Positions 51,696 through 61,126 of a DNA stretch of 64,000 nt are shown here, piece after piece. The stretch covers positions 12,819 to 76,818 of the forward strand of contig DXLO01000009.1 of assembly GCA_019414665.1 (NCBI GenBank), read 5' to 3'. The position numbers were made by a program, and so were the translations under genes. Within the stretch, counting starts at the first letter, position 1; every line of letters begins with the position of its first letter. The notes beneath the pieces were generated by a model, which saw nothing but the letters and a program-made list of their open reading frames with translations, was not told where the DNA came from and did no database searches. The stretch comes from Bacteroides sp. Lineage in GTDB: Bacteria > Bacteroidota > Bacteroidia > Bacteroidales > Bacteroidaceae.

Positions 51696-53462
51696 ATGCT
51701 TGAGCAGAAGATGACAACCGTCAATATTGATGATGTTCCTCTTCCTTCCTTTTTTCAGGTTGTGTTGAAACAGTGCATCAATGACCATCATTATTTTGAA
51801 GTTCACATGGATATAGAGTCCGGTGAATTCTACAAGACTCATACGCTTGACAACAGCATGAACTGGATAGGCAAGCAAGCGGAAATCCTTTTGGGCGGCA
51901 ACAGCTTCAAAGGGATAGTGACACATGTGGGACTGCACCGCTCGAAAGGCAATCACGGCTATCTGCTTATCCAAGGGTATTCATTGACCTTCCTTCTCGA
52001 AACAGAACTAAACTGTGCTTCGTGGACCAATACCACGCTATTCAGCATAGTAAAGGAAATATGCGACAGGGCCGGTGTGCCTTGCGCCATCAAGCCGGAA
52101 TATACAGCTGACATAGAATACGAATGCCAGTATATGGAAAGCGACTTCGACTTTATCCGCAGGCTGGCCAGACAATATCACGAATGGCTGTATTATGACG
52201 GGAAACAACTTGTATTCGGCAAGCCAGACAAACTGCCATCAGCCATACCGCTGAGCTACGGACGCGAAATATCCGACCTGAACATAGGAATCCAGACGCT
52301 TGCCCGCCCGGTAGAGGGAAACTCATACGACTCCGCCAACGGCAAATTCAGCAAAGGTGCTGCCTCCAATGTTCCTACCGGCATGAACATGCTGGGACAA
52401 ACAGCTTTTGACGCATCTGTCAAACTCTTCAAATCGAAAGCATTCCAACATACGGAAATCAGGGTTGCCAACGACAGTCAGGCAGAAAACCATTTCCAAA
52501 AGAAACAGCAGAGCGATGCTTCGCCTTCACATTACATATCTTGTGAAACGGACTGCAACCGGATAACACTCGGCAGCGTAGTGGAAATACAAACCGCAAT
52601 CCAAAACTTCCAATTTGATTTTATTGAAAAGACTTTAGGTGAATATTTCATCACTGAAATTACCCATATAGCCGGAACCGGAGAAAGCTATAACAACAAC
52701 TTTACCGCACTCTACTCGCTGACAACAAGTCTTCCGGCTCCGGAAGTACCTCTACCCGTGGCACAGACACAGCAGGCTGTAGTGGTAAGCAACGATGACC
52801 CCAAGAAACAGGGACGCGTACAGGTAAAGATGAACTGGCAGGGCGATGGCATGACAACCTCATGGATACGTGTCATGACTCCTGATGCCGGAATAAGCAA
52901 TAAAGTATCAACGAACAGAGGTTTTGTCTTCATCCCGGAAAAGGACGACATCGTACTGGTTGGCTTCCGGTATGACGACCCGAAACGTCCGTTCGTAATG
53001 GGCAGCCTGTTCAACGGGAAGACAGGCACAGGCGGTGACAGCGGCAACAAGAAAAAGAGCCTGACCACCCGGAGCGGATGCACCCTCACCATAGATGATG
53101 ACGAAGGCAGCATCACCATGACGGATCAGGCCGGCAACAGCTATGCCGCCGACGGAAAAGGCAACATTAAGATTTCCGCATCCAAATCCATCATGCTGTG
53201 CGTAGGCAAAACCAGCATTGAACTGGACAGCGAAGGGAACATCAAATCCTCCGCAGAAGCCCAGATTACGGAAACGGCCGCCAACGAAATCACGCAGACT
53301 GCAAAAACAATAAACAGCAGTGCCGAAGAGGCATATAACATAAAAGGAAGTGACGTGACCGCTACGGGAAGCAAAACAGCAACCCTTTCGGGTACCACGC
53401 AGGCAACCGTGGACTCCAGCGGAACAACCGCCATAGCAGGTACAATCGTAAAACTGAACTGA
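51696..53462 (+). CDS. tssI: T6SS spike protein VgrG/TssI, copy 2
   Basis: A 588-residue VgrG with the same domains as copy 1: the gp27-like region with YECQYMESDFDFIRRLARQYHEWLYY, then the OB domain with SNDDPKKQGRVQVKMNW and FIPEKDDIVLVGF. The OB/central part is nearly the same as in copy 1, while the N-terminal third and the C-terminal needle differ (the needle here ends AIAGTIVKLN). Differing needles beside a shared core fit each VgrG being matched to its own adaptor and PAAR-Rhs. Located between the hcp2 terminator and adaptor 2. Confidence 0.92.
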   Translation: MLEQKMTTVNIDDVPLPSFFQVVLKQCINDHHYFEVHMDIESGEFYKTHTLDNSMNWIGKQAEILLGGNSFKGIVTHVGLHRSKGNHGYLLIQGYSLTFLLETELNCASWTNTTLFSIVKEICDRAGVPCAIKPEYTADIEYECQYMESDFDFIRRLARQYHEWLYYDGKQLVFGKPDKLPSAIPLSYGREISDLNIGIQTLARPVEGNSYDSANGKFSKGAASNVPTGMNMLGQTAFDASVKLFKSKAFQHTEIRVANDSQAENHFQKKQQSDASPSHYISCETDCNRITLGSVVEIQTAIQNFQFDFIEKTLGEYFITEITHIAGTGESYNNNFTALYSLTTSLPAPEVPLPVAQTQQAVVVSNDDPKKQGRVQVKMNWQGDGMTTSWIRVMTPDAGISNKVSTNRGFVFIPEKDDIVLVGFRYDDPKRPFVMGSLFNGKTGTGGDSGNKKKSLTTRSGCTLTIDDDEGSITMTDQAGNSYAADGKGNIKISASKSIMLCVGKTSIELDSEGNIKSSAEAQITETAANEITQTAKTINSSAEEAYNIKGSDVTATGSKTATLSGTTQATVDSSGTTAIAGTIVKLN

Positions 53463-53465
53463 CCT

Positions 53466-54857
53466 ATGAGCAATGCCATACAACAAATAGCGGACAATAT
53501 GCTCTACCTTTGGGAGAATGCCGTGGCACAACCGGTAAAGATGATACGCATTGTCATCAATCCCGGTGACGAAACCATGCTCAAGGCTTTCTATGACTAC
53601 ATGCTGGCCATCGACAGCGAAGAAGAAGATATGGTCTTCATCATCGCTCTCCCATTTACATCCGCAATGGAGTTCTGCAAAGATGTACTGCAATATATCA
53701 GCAAACAAATTGAGTACTGGAACAACTCCAAGAAGCCTGAAGACATCATTTTTGAAAAAGTGGAATGGCAGGCAGACGACAGTTCCATAAATAGCGGAAA
53801 TGCAGCCCAGACAGTAGTGGAAAATCTCAACCGGCTGACCCGTGAACTTGTCAACGGTACCGATATGAAATGCAGCTTCATTTTCGATCTGGAAGGCACT
53901 GCGGACTATGAAGGATGCCGGCAATGGCTCAATCAGGCACTCTCCCAACCATTTGACAAACAGATGGTATGGGGAACCGGAGATATCACCGGCCAGGAGC
54001 AATTCGGAAAACTCATGGCGACCTATCCGAAGGAAACGGCTTCCATCTATCCCCCGATAGATATGGACGGCGCAACCGAAAAACTGGCAGAACAGGCAGC
54101 CAACGAAGACCGGAGCGACCCTGCCGCCTCAGAATTCAGACTGGCACTGACCAGACTCATGAGCAGCGTAAAGAAAGGAGACGCTGCCCAAACAGACCTA
54201 TACGCACGCAAATGCCTCGATATGGCACTTGCCAATGTAAAAAAAGACATAAACTGGCTAAGCCAGTTCGTAACGGTATATACCATCCTATATACAGACC
54301 GCATCAATCATAAGGATCTGGACATGGCTCTGTATTTTGCCAATAAAGCGGTAGAAGCGGCAAGGATGGGAGAAGGAAAACTAGACCCGTCTCTTTCGGG
54401 GCGTCTTCTCGGCAGCTCGCTTGTAGGGAAAGCATCCATACAGGTGCGAAAATCCGACTGGAACGATGCCGCAGAAACCTACCGAATGGGAGCAGACGCC
54501 TACGCAAACTGCAAGGATTACCTCATGCAAGCCGAAACGCTGAGGATGTGCGGATGGTGCTGGGAGAAAGCATACGATACGGAAAGGGCAACGGAGTGCT
54601 ACATTGAGGGATTCCATCTGGCAGACAAACTGTCGTCAGACCTGATAAAGCATTCGTCTTACCCTTTGCTACTGCTCAAGCTGCTGGAAAGCCGGAAACG
54701 CCAGCCGTCAGTCAGCAATGAGGAAATCAACTCCGTGCTGAGCCGTGTTATCGGCAAAGACTGGGAGGACTTTCTGTATGAATACAAACGAAATCTAGGA
54801 AAATATCATGGAATGGATCAACAAAATATGGACGACCCTTCAGCAAATGTTCAGTGA
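53466..54857 (+). CDS. Candidate Rhs-loading adaptor/chaperone with TPR-like region, copy 2
   Basis: A 463-residue soluble protein in the same place as the adaptor at 37171-38517, starting 4 bases after vgrG2. Both have an alpha/beta N-terminal half with a FIIALPF-like strand and a helical C-terminal half. Here the repeats include LALTRLMSSVKKGDAAQTDLYARKCLDMAL, ALYFANKAVEAARMGEG, AAETYRMGADAYANCKDYL and AETLRMCGWCWEKAYDTERATECY, which fit TPR hairpins well. The overall similarity of the pair is low in the N-terminus, perhaps reflecting different VgrG/Rhs partners. Its 3' end overlaps the next small gene by 50 bases. Confidence 0.6.
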   Translation: MSNAIQQIADNMLYLWENAVAQPVKMIRIVINPGDETMLKAFYDYMLAIDSEEEDMVFIIALPFTSAMEFCKDVLQYISKQIEYWNNSKKPEDIIFEKVEWQADDSSINSGNAAQTVVENLNRLTRELVNGTDMKCSFIFDLEGTADYEGCRQWLNQALSQPFDKQMVWGTGDITGQEQFGKLMATYPKETASIYPPIDMDGATEKLAEQAANEDRSDPAASEFRLALTRLMSSVKKGDAAQTDLYARKCLDMALANVKKDINWLSQFVTVYTILYTDRINHKDLDMALYFANKAVEAARMGEGKLDPSLSGRLLGSSLVGKASIQVRKSDWNDAAETYRMGADAYANCKDYLMQAETLRMCGWCWEKAYDTERATECYIEGFHLADKLSSDLIKHSSYPLLLLKLLESRKRQPSVSNEEINSVLSRVIGKDWEDFLYEYKRNLGKYHGMDQQNMDDPSANVQ

Positions 54858-55092
54858 AGGCCCAGGGTACATCAAGGAAAACCCGAAATCGGGCTACCTT
54901 GTAGTCATCCTGATTCTGCTGATATGGCTGACAGGACTGATACTGGACTGGAAATGGACCTATGCCCGCCCAGGAAGCTGGGGAGGAAACTTCTGGCTTG
55001 ACCTGCTGGGGCCAAACGGATTCCGTTTCTGGCTCGGAGTTATCGTAGTGCTGGCCATACTATTGTCGGCCTATCTGTTTTTCAAAACTTGA
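54808..55092 (+). CDS. Small two-helix membrane protein, possibly Imm17-like
   Basis: A 94-residue protein with two membrane helices (about 31-47, LVVILILLIWLTGLILD, and 73-92, FWLGVIVVLAILLSAYLFF). Between them lies a conserved-looking WKWTYARPGSWGGNFWLDLLGPNGFRF loop. The layout (helix, DWKW, Gly-rich loop, R, helix) is reminiscent of small Imm17-type immunity proteins, with low certainty. It overlaps adaptor 2 and precedes rhs3, a place with no counterpart in module 1. A role in protecting the producing cell or in spike assembly is possible. Confidence 0.5.
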   Translation: MEWINKIWTTLQQMFSEGPGYIKENPKSGYLVVILILLIWLTGLILDWKWTYARPGSWGGNFWLDLLGPNGFRFWLGVIVVLAILLSAYLFFKT

Positions 55093-55118
55093 ACCCACTC
55101 TAAAAACAACTATAAACT

Positions 55119-58100
55119 ATGTCATCAGGAACAGGGTATTTCGACCAGGTAAGCGCACAGCTTGAAGCCACCGTAGGAGCACAGATGTCGGGTGTGGTTT
55201 CGGGAGCTTCCGCCAATGCGGAGGCGGGTGTATCCCCGTCCGTCAACGCGCTTGACACCGGACTGAAGGCAGCCACAGCCTTGGGCAGTCTGGCAGACAA
55301 CGTGAGCGAGGCAGCCGTACTCCCCGTGCTCGGGGCACTGGGGATGAAAGGACAGGCGTGCCTGCCCATCTCCAAACAGCTCGACCCTGTAATCGGAGTG
55401 GATATTCACCTGGTGAACATACCACCGGCCACAAGCGTGCCGATGCCTCACCCGTATGTAGGGACACTGCTCTGTCCGCAGGACTTCATGACGGCGGCGG
55501 TAGCCTCGTATATTCCCCCTCCGCCCACAGCGAAAGAAACCGGGGATGCAGACTCGGCCAAGCTCGCAGAGATAGGCCACACAGCACTGACCATGGCCGT
55601 GGGCATGATGGGTGCCACCGTAAAAATCGGTGGATTCATTCCACGTGCTGTGGCTTCCACCCCCACACGCAGCATACCGCATGTACCGATGGGAGCCGGA
55701 TTTGCTGCAAACTCAATACCAATCCCGAAAAACAACGGACATGCCTTCATGGGAAGCCTGACCGTACTTGCCGACGGACTTCCGCTGTCGGGAGGAGGAA
55801 CACACATGCATCTGGACTGCAACGACCTGGGCATGTCGAGCGTACACAAGGTGCCGGGACTGTTCCTGCCGACAGGCGTAATCAACCCGATTCCTCCGGC
55901 CAGACAGATTCTGACCAGCCCCGTGCCCGTGCCGCTTAACCCGATGGCTGCCCTCTCACGCAAGTGCATGGGGGCTTTCGGAAGACTGTATAAGAAAAAA
56001 ACCGAGAAGCTGGCAGACAAACTGCATGGAGCCGTAAATGACAAGATAAAGAGCGGAAAGTTGCAGGACATGCTGCACAAGACCATCTGTACCGTAACCG
56101 GACACCCGGTGGACGTGGCAAGCGGCACATTCTTCACAGACGAGGAAGATTTCTGGATAGATGGTCCGATCCCTCTCTCCTGGGAACGTACCTGGTACAG
56201 CAGAAGCGATTACCAAGGGCCGCTGGGTAATGGATGGCATCATGCATACGACATGGGTATCGTAGTGGAAGACGGTATCCTCACCTTACGAATGTCCGAC
56301 GGAATACCCGTAGCCTTCCCGCTACCGACCGAAAAGAAACCCTCGTTCATCCGCGCAGAGCGCAAAGAAGCCAGAAAAGAAAAGGACGGCTACTGCATCT
56401 GGGACATGGACGAAGACCTGTATTACCGATTCACACAGAAGGAATACGACTCCGTACATCTGCTGGAGAGCGTATCGGATGCGAACGGATTTGCTATGCG
56501 GTTCGGGTACAACAGCAAGGGATATCTGAAGGAAATTACCGACAGCGCGGGAAGAAAGCTTACCATAGAATGCGACGAGCGTAACGGACACATTCTGGAA
56601 ATAAAAGGCCCTCATCCCGAGAGCAAGGGAGAAGAAACAATACTCGCATCCTACGAATATGATGCGGAGGGAAACATGACATGCCAGCGTAATGCTGTGG
56701 GTGATGCCATGCGGTATGAATACGAAGGAAGGCTGATCGTAAAGGAGACATGGAGAAACGGACTGAACTGGTTCTTCGAATATGACGGCAGCGAAATCGG
56801 GGCACGATGCGTACACACATGGGGAGACGGAGGCATATACGACCACAAACTGAAATTCCAGGACGGAATGACCAGAGTGCTTGACAGCCATGACAAGCCT
56901 ACAGAATATCACCACAGGAACGGACTGGTGTACCTGAAAGTGGACGCCAACGGAGGCAAACACCGATGGAAATACGACTCGGACCGCAAGCTCCTGCAGG
57001 AAACTGATCCGGTAGGCAACAGCAGCCTGTACAAATACGACCGCTGGGGAAACTGTACCGACAGTTCCGACCCGGGAGGCGGCAGCGTATCGGCCGTATT
57101 CTTCCGCAAGGGCGCATTGCGCAACAGGCCGTTGAGCGTGACCACAGCGGACGGAGGAACATGGAAGTTCGATTATGACAGCAAAGGGAATGTGACCAAA
57201 AGGACCAATCCGGAAGGAGCGGAAACGCAGATAGAGTACCGCGAAGGACTGGCCATAAGCATCACTGACCCGTATGGTGTAAAAACCGTACTTAGCTACG
57301 ACAACGATGACAACCTGACAGAAGCCTCAGACAGCCGGGGCAATACCTCAAGCTACCGCTATGACCGACTGGGACGCTGCACGCAGGTGACAAATCCGAA
57401 GGGTGCCGTACAGACAAGACACTATGATGCCATAGGACGCGTAACGGAAGTGGAGGACTTCGACGGCAACCACATACACCTGAGATATGACGGCATAGAC
57501 AACCTGCTGGAATACCGGGACGACCTGCAGAAGGTGGAATACACCTACTCAGGCATGTGGAAGCTGACACACCGCAAGGACAGCCGAGGCGTAGTAGGTT
57601 TCCATTATGACAGGGAAGAACGGCTACGCCACGTGATAAACGAGCGGATGCAATACTATGAGTTCGACCTTGACGACGTAGGCAACGTAATCCGGGAAAC
57701 AGGGTTTGACCGGGGAACGAGGATATACCAGCGTGACATGGCCGGACGTGTAACCAGCGAAAGGCTGCCGAGCGGAATCGTGCGGGAATACGAATATGAC
57801 AACGCATCAAGGGTGACAAGGGTGTCGTATGTGACGACGGATGAACCCGACCAGACCTACCAATATGGAATATCGGGAAGGCTCGTGGAAGCAACACGGG
57901 GTGAAAGCCGAGTGGAGTTCGCATACAACGCACTGGGACTGCCAGTAACGGAAACTGCGAACGGTGAGACCATCACACGCACCTACGACAAGACCGGACA
58001 GATACTGTCCCTGCAGAGCACACTCGGGGCGAATCTAGAATATATAAGAAACGAGTTCGGAGAACTGATGGAGTTCAGAGCCGGAGACAGCAGTGGAAAC

Positions 58101-59474
58101 GGTGAAATGCCTTGGAAGTCGCAGCACAGCTACGACACGCTGGGATTCGAGGTAGAACGTATGCTGCCCGGAGGCGTAGTGCGAAGTTTCGCTTACGATA
58201 ACATTGGCCGCCTCGTGGACGCACGCACGAGAAAGGACGCGCAGACACGCCACATGCGCCGATACCGCTGGGGCAAGGCTGACCGGCTGCTCGCAACCGA
58301 AGACAGCAGACGGGGAACGACCCAGTACGGGTACACCCCGAACGGACAGCTGGAATATGCCGAGTACGGAGACGGAACGGAACAGTGGAGAAAGAGCGAC
58401 AGCCTGGGAAATCTGTACCCCGATCCCGACTGCACGGTACGCCGCTTCCTGAAGGGCGGAGCCATGGAACAGGACGGAAAGTGGCACTGCGAGTATGACA
58501 AGGATGGGAACCTGACAGAACGATACATCGGTACGGGAAGATGGCTGGACGGAAAGAAGGAACACTGGAAATACAGGTGGAACGCTGACGGCTCGCTGGC
58601 AAAGGTGGTACGGCCCGACGGAGAGGAAGTGACATTCGAATACGACGCGCTGGGAAGGAGACTCTCCAAGAACTTCGGAACGACCGTGACACGCTGGATG
58701 TGGAACGGAAACGTGCCACTGCACCAGTGGAAGCAAAAGAGAAACTATTCAAGGGAACAAGATGCGTGGCAGAGTGAGGAAGAACGCAAAGACCGCACGC
58801 TTTGGCTATTCGAGGAGGAATCCTTCGCACCTGCGGCCATGATAAAGGAAGGAAAGGCCTATTCCATACTGACAGACCATCTGGGTACGCCTACCGAAGC
58901 ATACGACGCGGAAGGCAAAGAGGTGTGGAGCAGGACGCTGGACATGAACGGAGAGGTCATTGAGGAGACTGGAAACGTAGGAATGATACCGTTCCTATTC
59001 CAGGGGCAGTACTATGACCGGGAGACTGAGCTGGCATACAATCGGTTCAGGTACTACTCGCCGCAAATGGAGATGTATATTTCACAAGATCCAATAAGAC
59101 TAAATGGAGGTATAACTAATATTTATGCGTATGTTTATGATACAAATATATGGATTGATATCTTAGGTTTAGAAAGTTATTATTCTAAATTTTATAGAGC
59201 AAACCCCCAAAAAAAGAAATTTAAAGGAAAAAGAAAAATGGAAATACATCACCGTATTCCACAAATGTACATTGGAAAAAATAAATTATTTCCACCAAGT
59301 ATGCGTAGATCATTATCAAATTTACAAGCCTTATCTGTCAAAAATCATAGGATGATAAGTGGATATTGGGCTAATTTTAGAAGGAATAATCCTAATCCAA
59401 CTCGTTCTGAAGTTCTAAAATTTGCTATGCAGATGGATAAAATAGCAGCAGAATATATTAACATTATAAATTAA
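55119..59474 (+). CDS. rhs: PAAR-Rhs polymorphic toxin 3 with HNH-like nuclease tip
   Basis: A 1451-residue effector. It has an N-terminal extension (1-90), a PAAR-like region (about 90-265; IGVDIHLVNIPPATSVPMPHPYVGTL, THMHLDCNDLGMSSVHKV) and a DUF6531-type entry (HPVDVASGTFFTDEEDFWIDG near 327). The YD-repeat shell runs to about 1325, ending at ISQDPIRLNGG. It differs from Rhs1/2 in sequence throughout. The AT-rich tip (about 1345-1451) has MEIHHRIPQMYIGKNKLFPP, LSNLQALSVKNHRMISGYW and NPTRSEVLKFAMQMD, which fits an HNH/EndoVII-like nuclease with HH as catalytic pair. The SUKH gene downstream is the likely immunity. Confidence 0.85.
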   Translation: MSSGTGYFDQVSAQLEATVGAQMSGVVSGASANAEAGVSPSVNALDTGLKAATALGSLADNVSEAAVLPVLGALGMKGQACLPISKQLDPVIGVDIHLVNIPPATSVPMPHPYVGTLLCPQDFMTAAVASYIPPPPTAKETGDADSAKLAEIGHTALTMAVGMMGATVKIGGFIPRAVASTPTRSIPHVPMGAGFAANSIPIPKNNGHAFMGSLTVLADGLPLSGGGTHMHLDCNDLGMSSVHKVPGLFLPTGVINPIPPARQILTSPVPVPLNPMAALSRKCMGAFGRLYKKKTEKLADKLHGAVNDKIKSGKLQDMLHKTICTVTGHPVDVASGTFFTDEEDFWIDGPIPLSWERTWYSRSDYQGPLGNGWHHAYDMGIVVEDGILTLRMSDGIPVAFPLPTEKKPSFIRAERKEARKEKDGYCIWDMDEDLYYRFTQKEYDSVHLLESVSDANGFAMRFGYNSKGYLKEITDSAGRKLTIECDERNGHILEIKGPHPESKGEETILASYEYDAEGNMTCQRNAVGDAMRYEYEGRLIVKETWRNGLNWFFEYDGSEIGARCVHTWGDGGIYDHKLKFQDGMTRVLDSHDKPTEYHHRNGLVYLKVDANGGKHRWKYDSDRKLLQETDPVGNSSLYKYDRWGNCTDSSDPGGGSVSAVFFRKGALRNRPLSVTTADGGTWKFDYDSKGNVTKRTNPEGAETQIEYREGLAISITDPYGVKTVLSYDNDDNLTEASDSRGNTSSYRYDRLGRCTQVTNPKGAVQTRHYDAIGRVTEVEDFDGNHIHLRYDGIDNLLEYRDDLQKVEYTYSGMWKLTHRKDSRGVVGFHYDREERLRHVINERMQYYEFDLDDVGNVIRETGFDRGTRIYQRDMAGRVTSERLPSGIVREYEYDNASRVTRVSYVTTDEPDQTYQYGISGRLVEATRGESRVEFAYNALGLPVTETANGETITRTYDKTGQILSLQSTLGANLEYIRNEFGELMEFRAGDSSGNGEMPWKSQHSYDTLGFEVERMLPGGVVRSFAYDNIGRLVDARTRKDAQTRHMRRYRWGKADRLLATEDSRRGTTQYGYTPNGQLEYAEYGDGTEQWRKSDSLGNLYPDPDCTVRRFLKGGAMEQDGKWHCEYDKDGNLTERYIGTGRWLDGKKEHWKYRWNADGSLAKVVRPDGEEVTFEYDALGRRLSKNFGTTVTRWMWNGNVPLHQWKQKRNYSREQDAWQSEEERKDRTLWLFEEESFAPAAMIKEGKAYSILTDHLGTPTEAYDAEGKEVWSRTLDMNGEVIEETGNVGMIPFLFQGQYYDRETELAYNRFRYYSPQMEMYISQDPIRLNGGITNIYAYVYDTNIWIDILGLESYYSKFYRANPQKKKFKGKRKMEIHHRIPQMYIGKNKLFPPSMRRSLSNLQALSVKNHRMISGYWANFRRNNPNPTRSEVLKFAMQMDKIAAEYINIIN

Positions 59475-59480
59475 ATTGAT

Positions 59481-60068
59481 ATGAAAACTATAATTAATCA
59501 TCTAGAATACCTATCCACGTTAACTCAAGAGATTAAACTTTATAAAGAGTTCGGTCCAAAACTTATACTACATCATTGTGGAAAAATTGTGGAAGAAATC
59601 GATAATCAATACATAGAATTTTTAAAAAATACAAATGGAGCATATATTTTAGGATATACCTTTTTAGGTATAAAAAATAGGGCACTTAGTGAAAATGTTT
59701 ATGATTTTATGAGGACACTATATGACGACAATTTTATACTTTGTTCTCAGTTTTGGGGAGTTGCACGTACAAAAAATGGACTAATTTTTGGATATTTAAA
59801 GATCAAAGACAAAAATGGAAATCACTATATTGGTTATTATGATCCAATGAAATTGGATGAAGTTTATATTATATCATCTTCGTTCAATATTTTTATAAAT
59901 AAATTTCTAGATTCAATTGAGAATGAATTAACAATTAACCCTAACATAAAGTATCTGAATGCGAACTGGTTTTTTAATCCAGATATAAAAAAACTTTCCT
60001 TAACAGACTCTGAATTATATGAATTTATAAATAAAAACAACAATGGTTCTTTAATATATAAACTTTAA
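59481..60068 (+). CDS. SMI1/KNR4 (SUKH) family immunity protein, copy 1
   Basis: A 195-residue AT-rich protein six bases after rhs3. It shows SUKH-type features: DNQYIEFLKNTNGAYILGYTFLGIK, a LCSQFWGVARTKNGLIFGYLKIKDKNGNHYIGYYDP beta-sheet block and VYIISSSFNIFINKFLDSIEN at the end of the core. SUKH proteins commonly neutralise nuclease toxins carried by Rhs or CDI effectors. A related copy lies at 60336-60935 after an orphan toxin tip. Confidence 0.75.
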   Translation: MKTIINHLEYLSTLTQEIKLYKEFGPKLILHHCGKIVEEIDNQYIEFLKNTNGAYILGYTFLGIKNRALSENVYDFMRTLYDDNFILCSQFWGVARTKNGLIFGYLKIKDKNGNHYIGYYDPMKLDEVYIISSSFNIFINKFLDSIENELTINPNIKYLNANWFFNPDIKKLSLTDSELYEFINKNNNGSLIYKL

Positions 60069-60072
60069 CATC

Positions 60073-60339
60073 ATGTCAAGCAATATAATATCAAATAATT
60101 TGGAGATGCATTATAGAATTCCCGATAATTTTATTGGAGAGAATAAATTATTTCCAGAAGAAATGAATATCGGGCGTTCTAATAGATATTTATTACCTCG
60201 TTATATCTATAAAATGGTTATAGCTCCTGCTTGGAAAACTTTTACTAAATATAATCCTCGACCAAGTAGAGCGCAAGTTCTCAAAAATGCAATAGAAATA
60301 GATAAAAGAATAATTGAATACATAAAACCTATAAAATGA
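60073..60339 (+). CDS. Orphan Rhs toxin tip with degenerate HNH motif
   Basis: An 88-residue frame resembling the Rhs3 tip: EMHYRIPDNFIGENKLFPEEM (compare EIHHRIPQMYIGKNKLFPPSM) and KYNPRPSRAQVLKNAIEIDKRIIEYI (compare RNNPNPTRSEVLKFAMQMDKIAAEYI). The HH pair is HY and the LSNLQ...H block is lost, so nuclease activity is unlikely. It has an ATG but no Rhs shell or PAAR, as expected for a displaced toxin cassette. It lies 4 bases after SUKH copy 1 and overlaps SUKH copy 2. Confidence 0.6.
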   Translation: MSSNIISNNLEMHYRIPDNFIGENKLFPEEMNIGRSNRYLLPRYIYKMVIAPAWKTFTKYNPRPSRAQVLKNAIEIDKRIIEYIKPIK

Positions 60340-60935
60340 ACGATTACCAAAAAAAATTAGAAACTTTATCCCCCGCTATTACATTATATAGAAATTTCGG
60401 GGAAAATTTTATATCACACTATATTAACAGAATTTCTGGTGACATAGATTCTCCTTATGTAGTTTTTTTAAAGTTTACCAATGGGGCATCCATACTTGAC
60501 TATTGCTTTTTTGGTATAAAAAACAAAAAATTAGGTGATAAGAGTATTTATGATGAAATCCTCAATTTATGGCTTTGTGACAATTCTCTTGTATTCCGTT
60601 TCTGGGCTTTTGCATGCATAGAAGGAAATGAATTCTATGGTTATATCAATCATAAGAATGAAAGAGGGAGCCATTATATAGGCTTTTATAATGCATCGCA
60701 GCCAGAAGATATATATATAATATCATCTTCTTTTGAAATTTTTATGAATTCATTTTTAGAGCTAGTCTCAGAAGAATTACAAATAAATAAAGATGCAATT
60801 TGTATAGATAATGATTTATTTATAGATCCAGATATTAATAAATTAAAAGTTAGAGATCCTGAATTATATCAATACATAAAGAATCAAGATTACTCATTTA
60901 AATATGATTTATCTAAGGATTTTTTTATATCGTAA
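60336..60935 (+). CDS. SMI1/KNR4 (SUKH) family immunity protein, copy 2
   Basis: A 199-residue AT-rich paralogue of the SUKH gene at 59481. Shared blocks are DSPYVVFLKFTNGASILDYCFFGIKN, FYGYINHKNERGSHYIGFYNA and IYIISSSFEIFMNSFLELVSEEL. It overlaps the orphan toxin tip by four bases (ATGA), so orphan tip and immunity travel together. Retaining immunity after loss of the matching effector would protect against relatives still carrying that tip. A 190-bp gap without recognised features follows. Confidence 0.7.
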   Translation: MNDYQKKLETLSPAITLYRNFGENFISHYINRISGDIDSPYVVFLKFTNGASILDYCFFGIKNKKLGDKSIYDEILNLWLCDNSLVFRFWAFACIEGNEFYGYINHKNERGSHYIGFYNASQPEDIYIISSSFEIFMNSFLELVSEELQINKDAICIDNDLFIDPDINKLKVRDPELYQYIKNQDYSFKYDLSKDFFIS

Positions 60936-61126
60936 ATTCTTTGAGTATTAACAGTCTATTATCAAAAGAGTTTATACAGAATAAGAAACAGGGCTATTGG
61001 TTATCAATACCCTAAAATCTTATTCGATATAATGTCTAAAGTAAAATATACACTTAGTAATAAATTATATTACAGATACATAAATTATTAGGTAAATAAG
61101 TTTATATTAAAAAGAAAGGACTAGTA

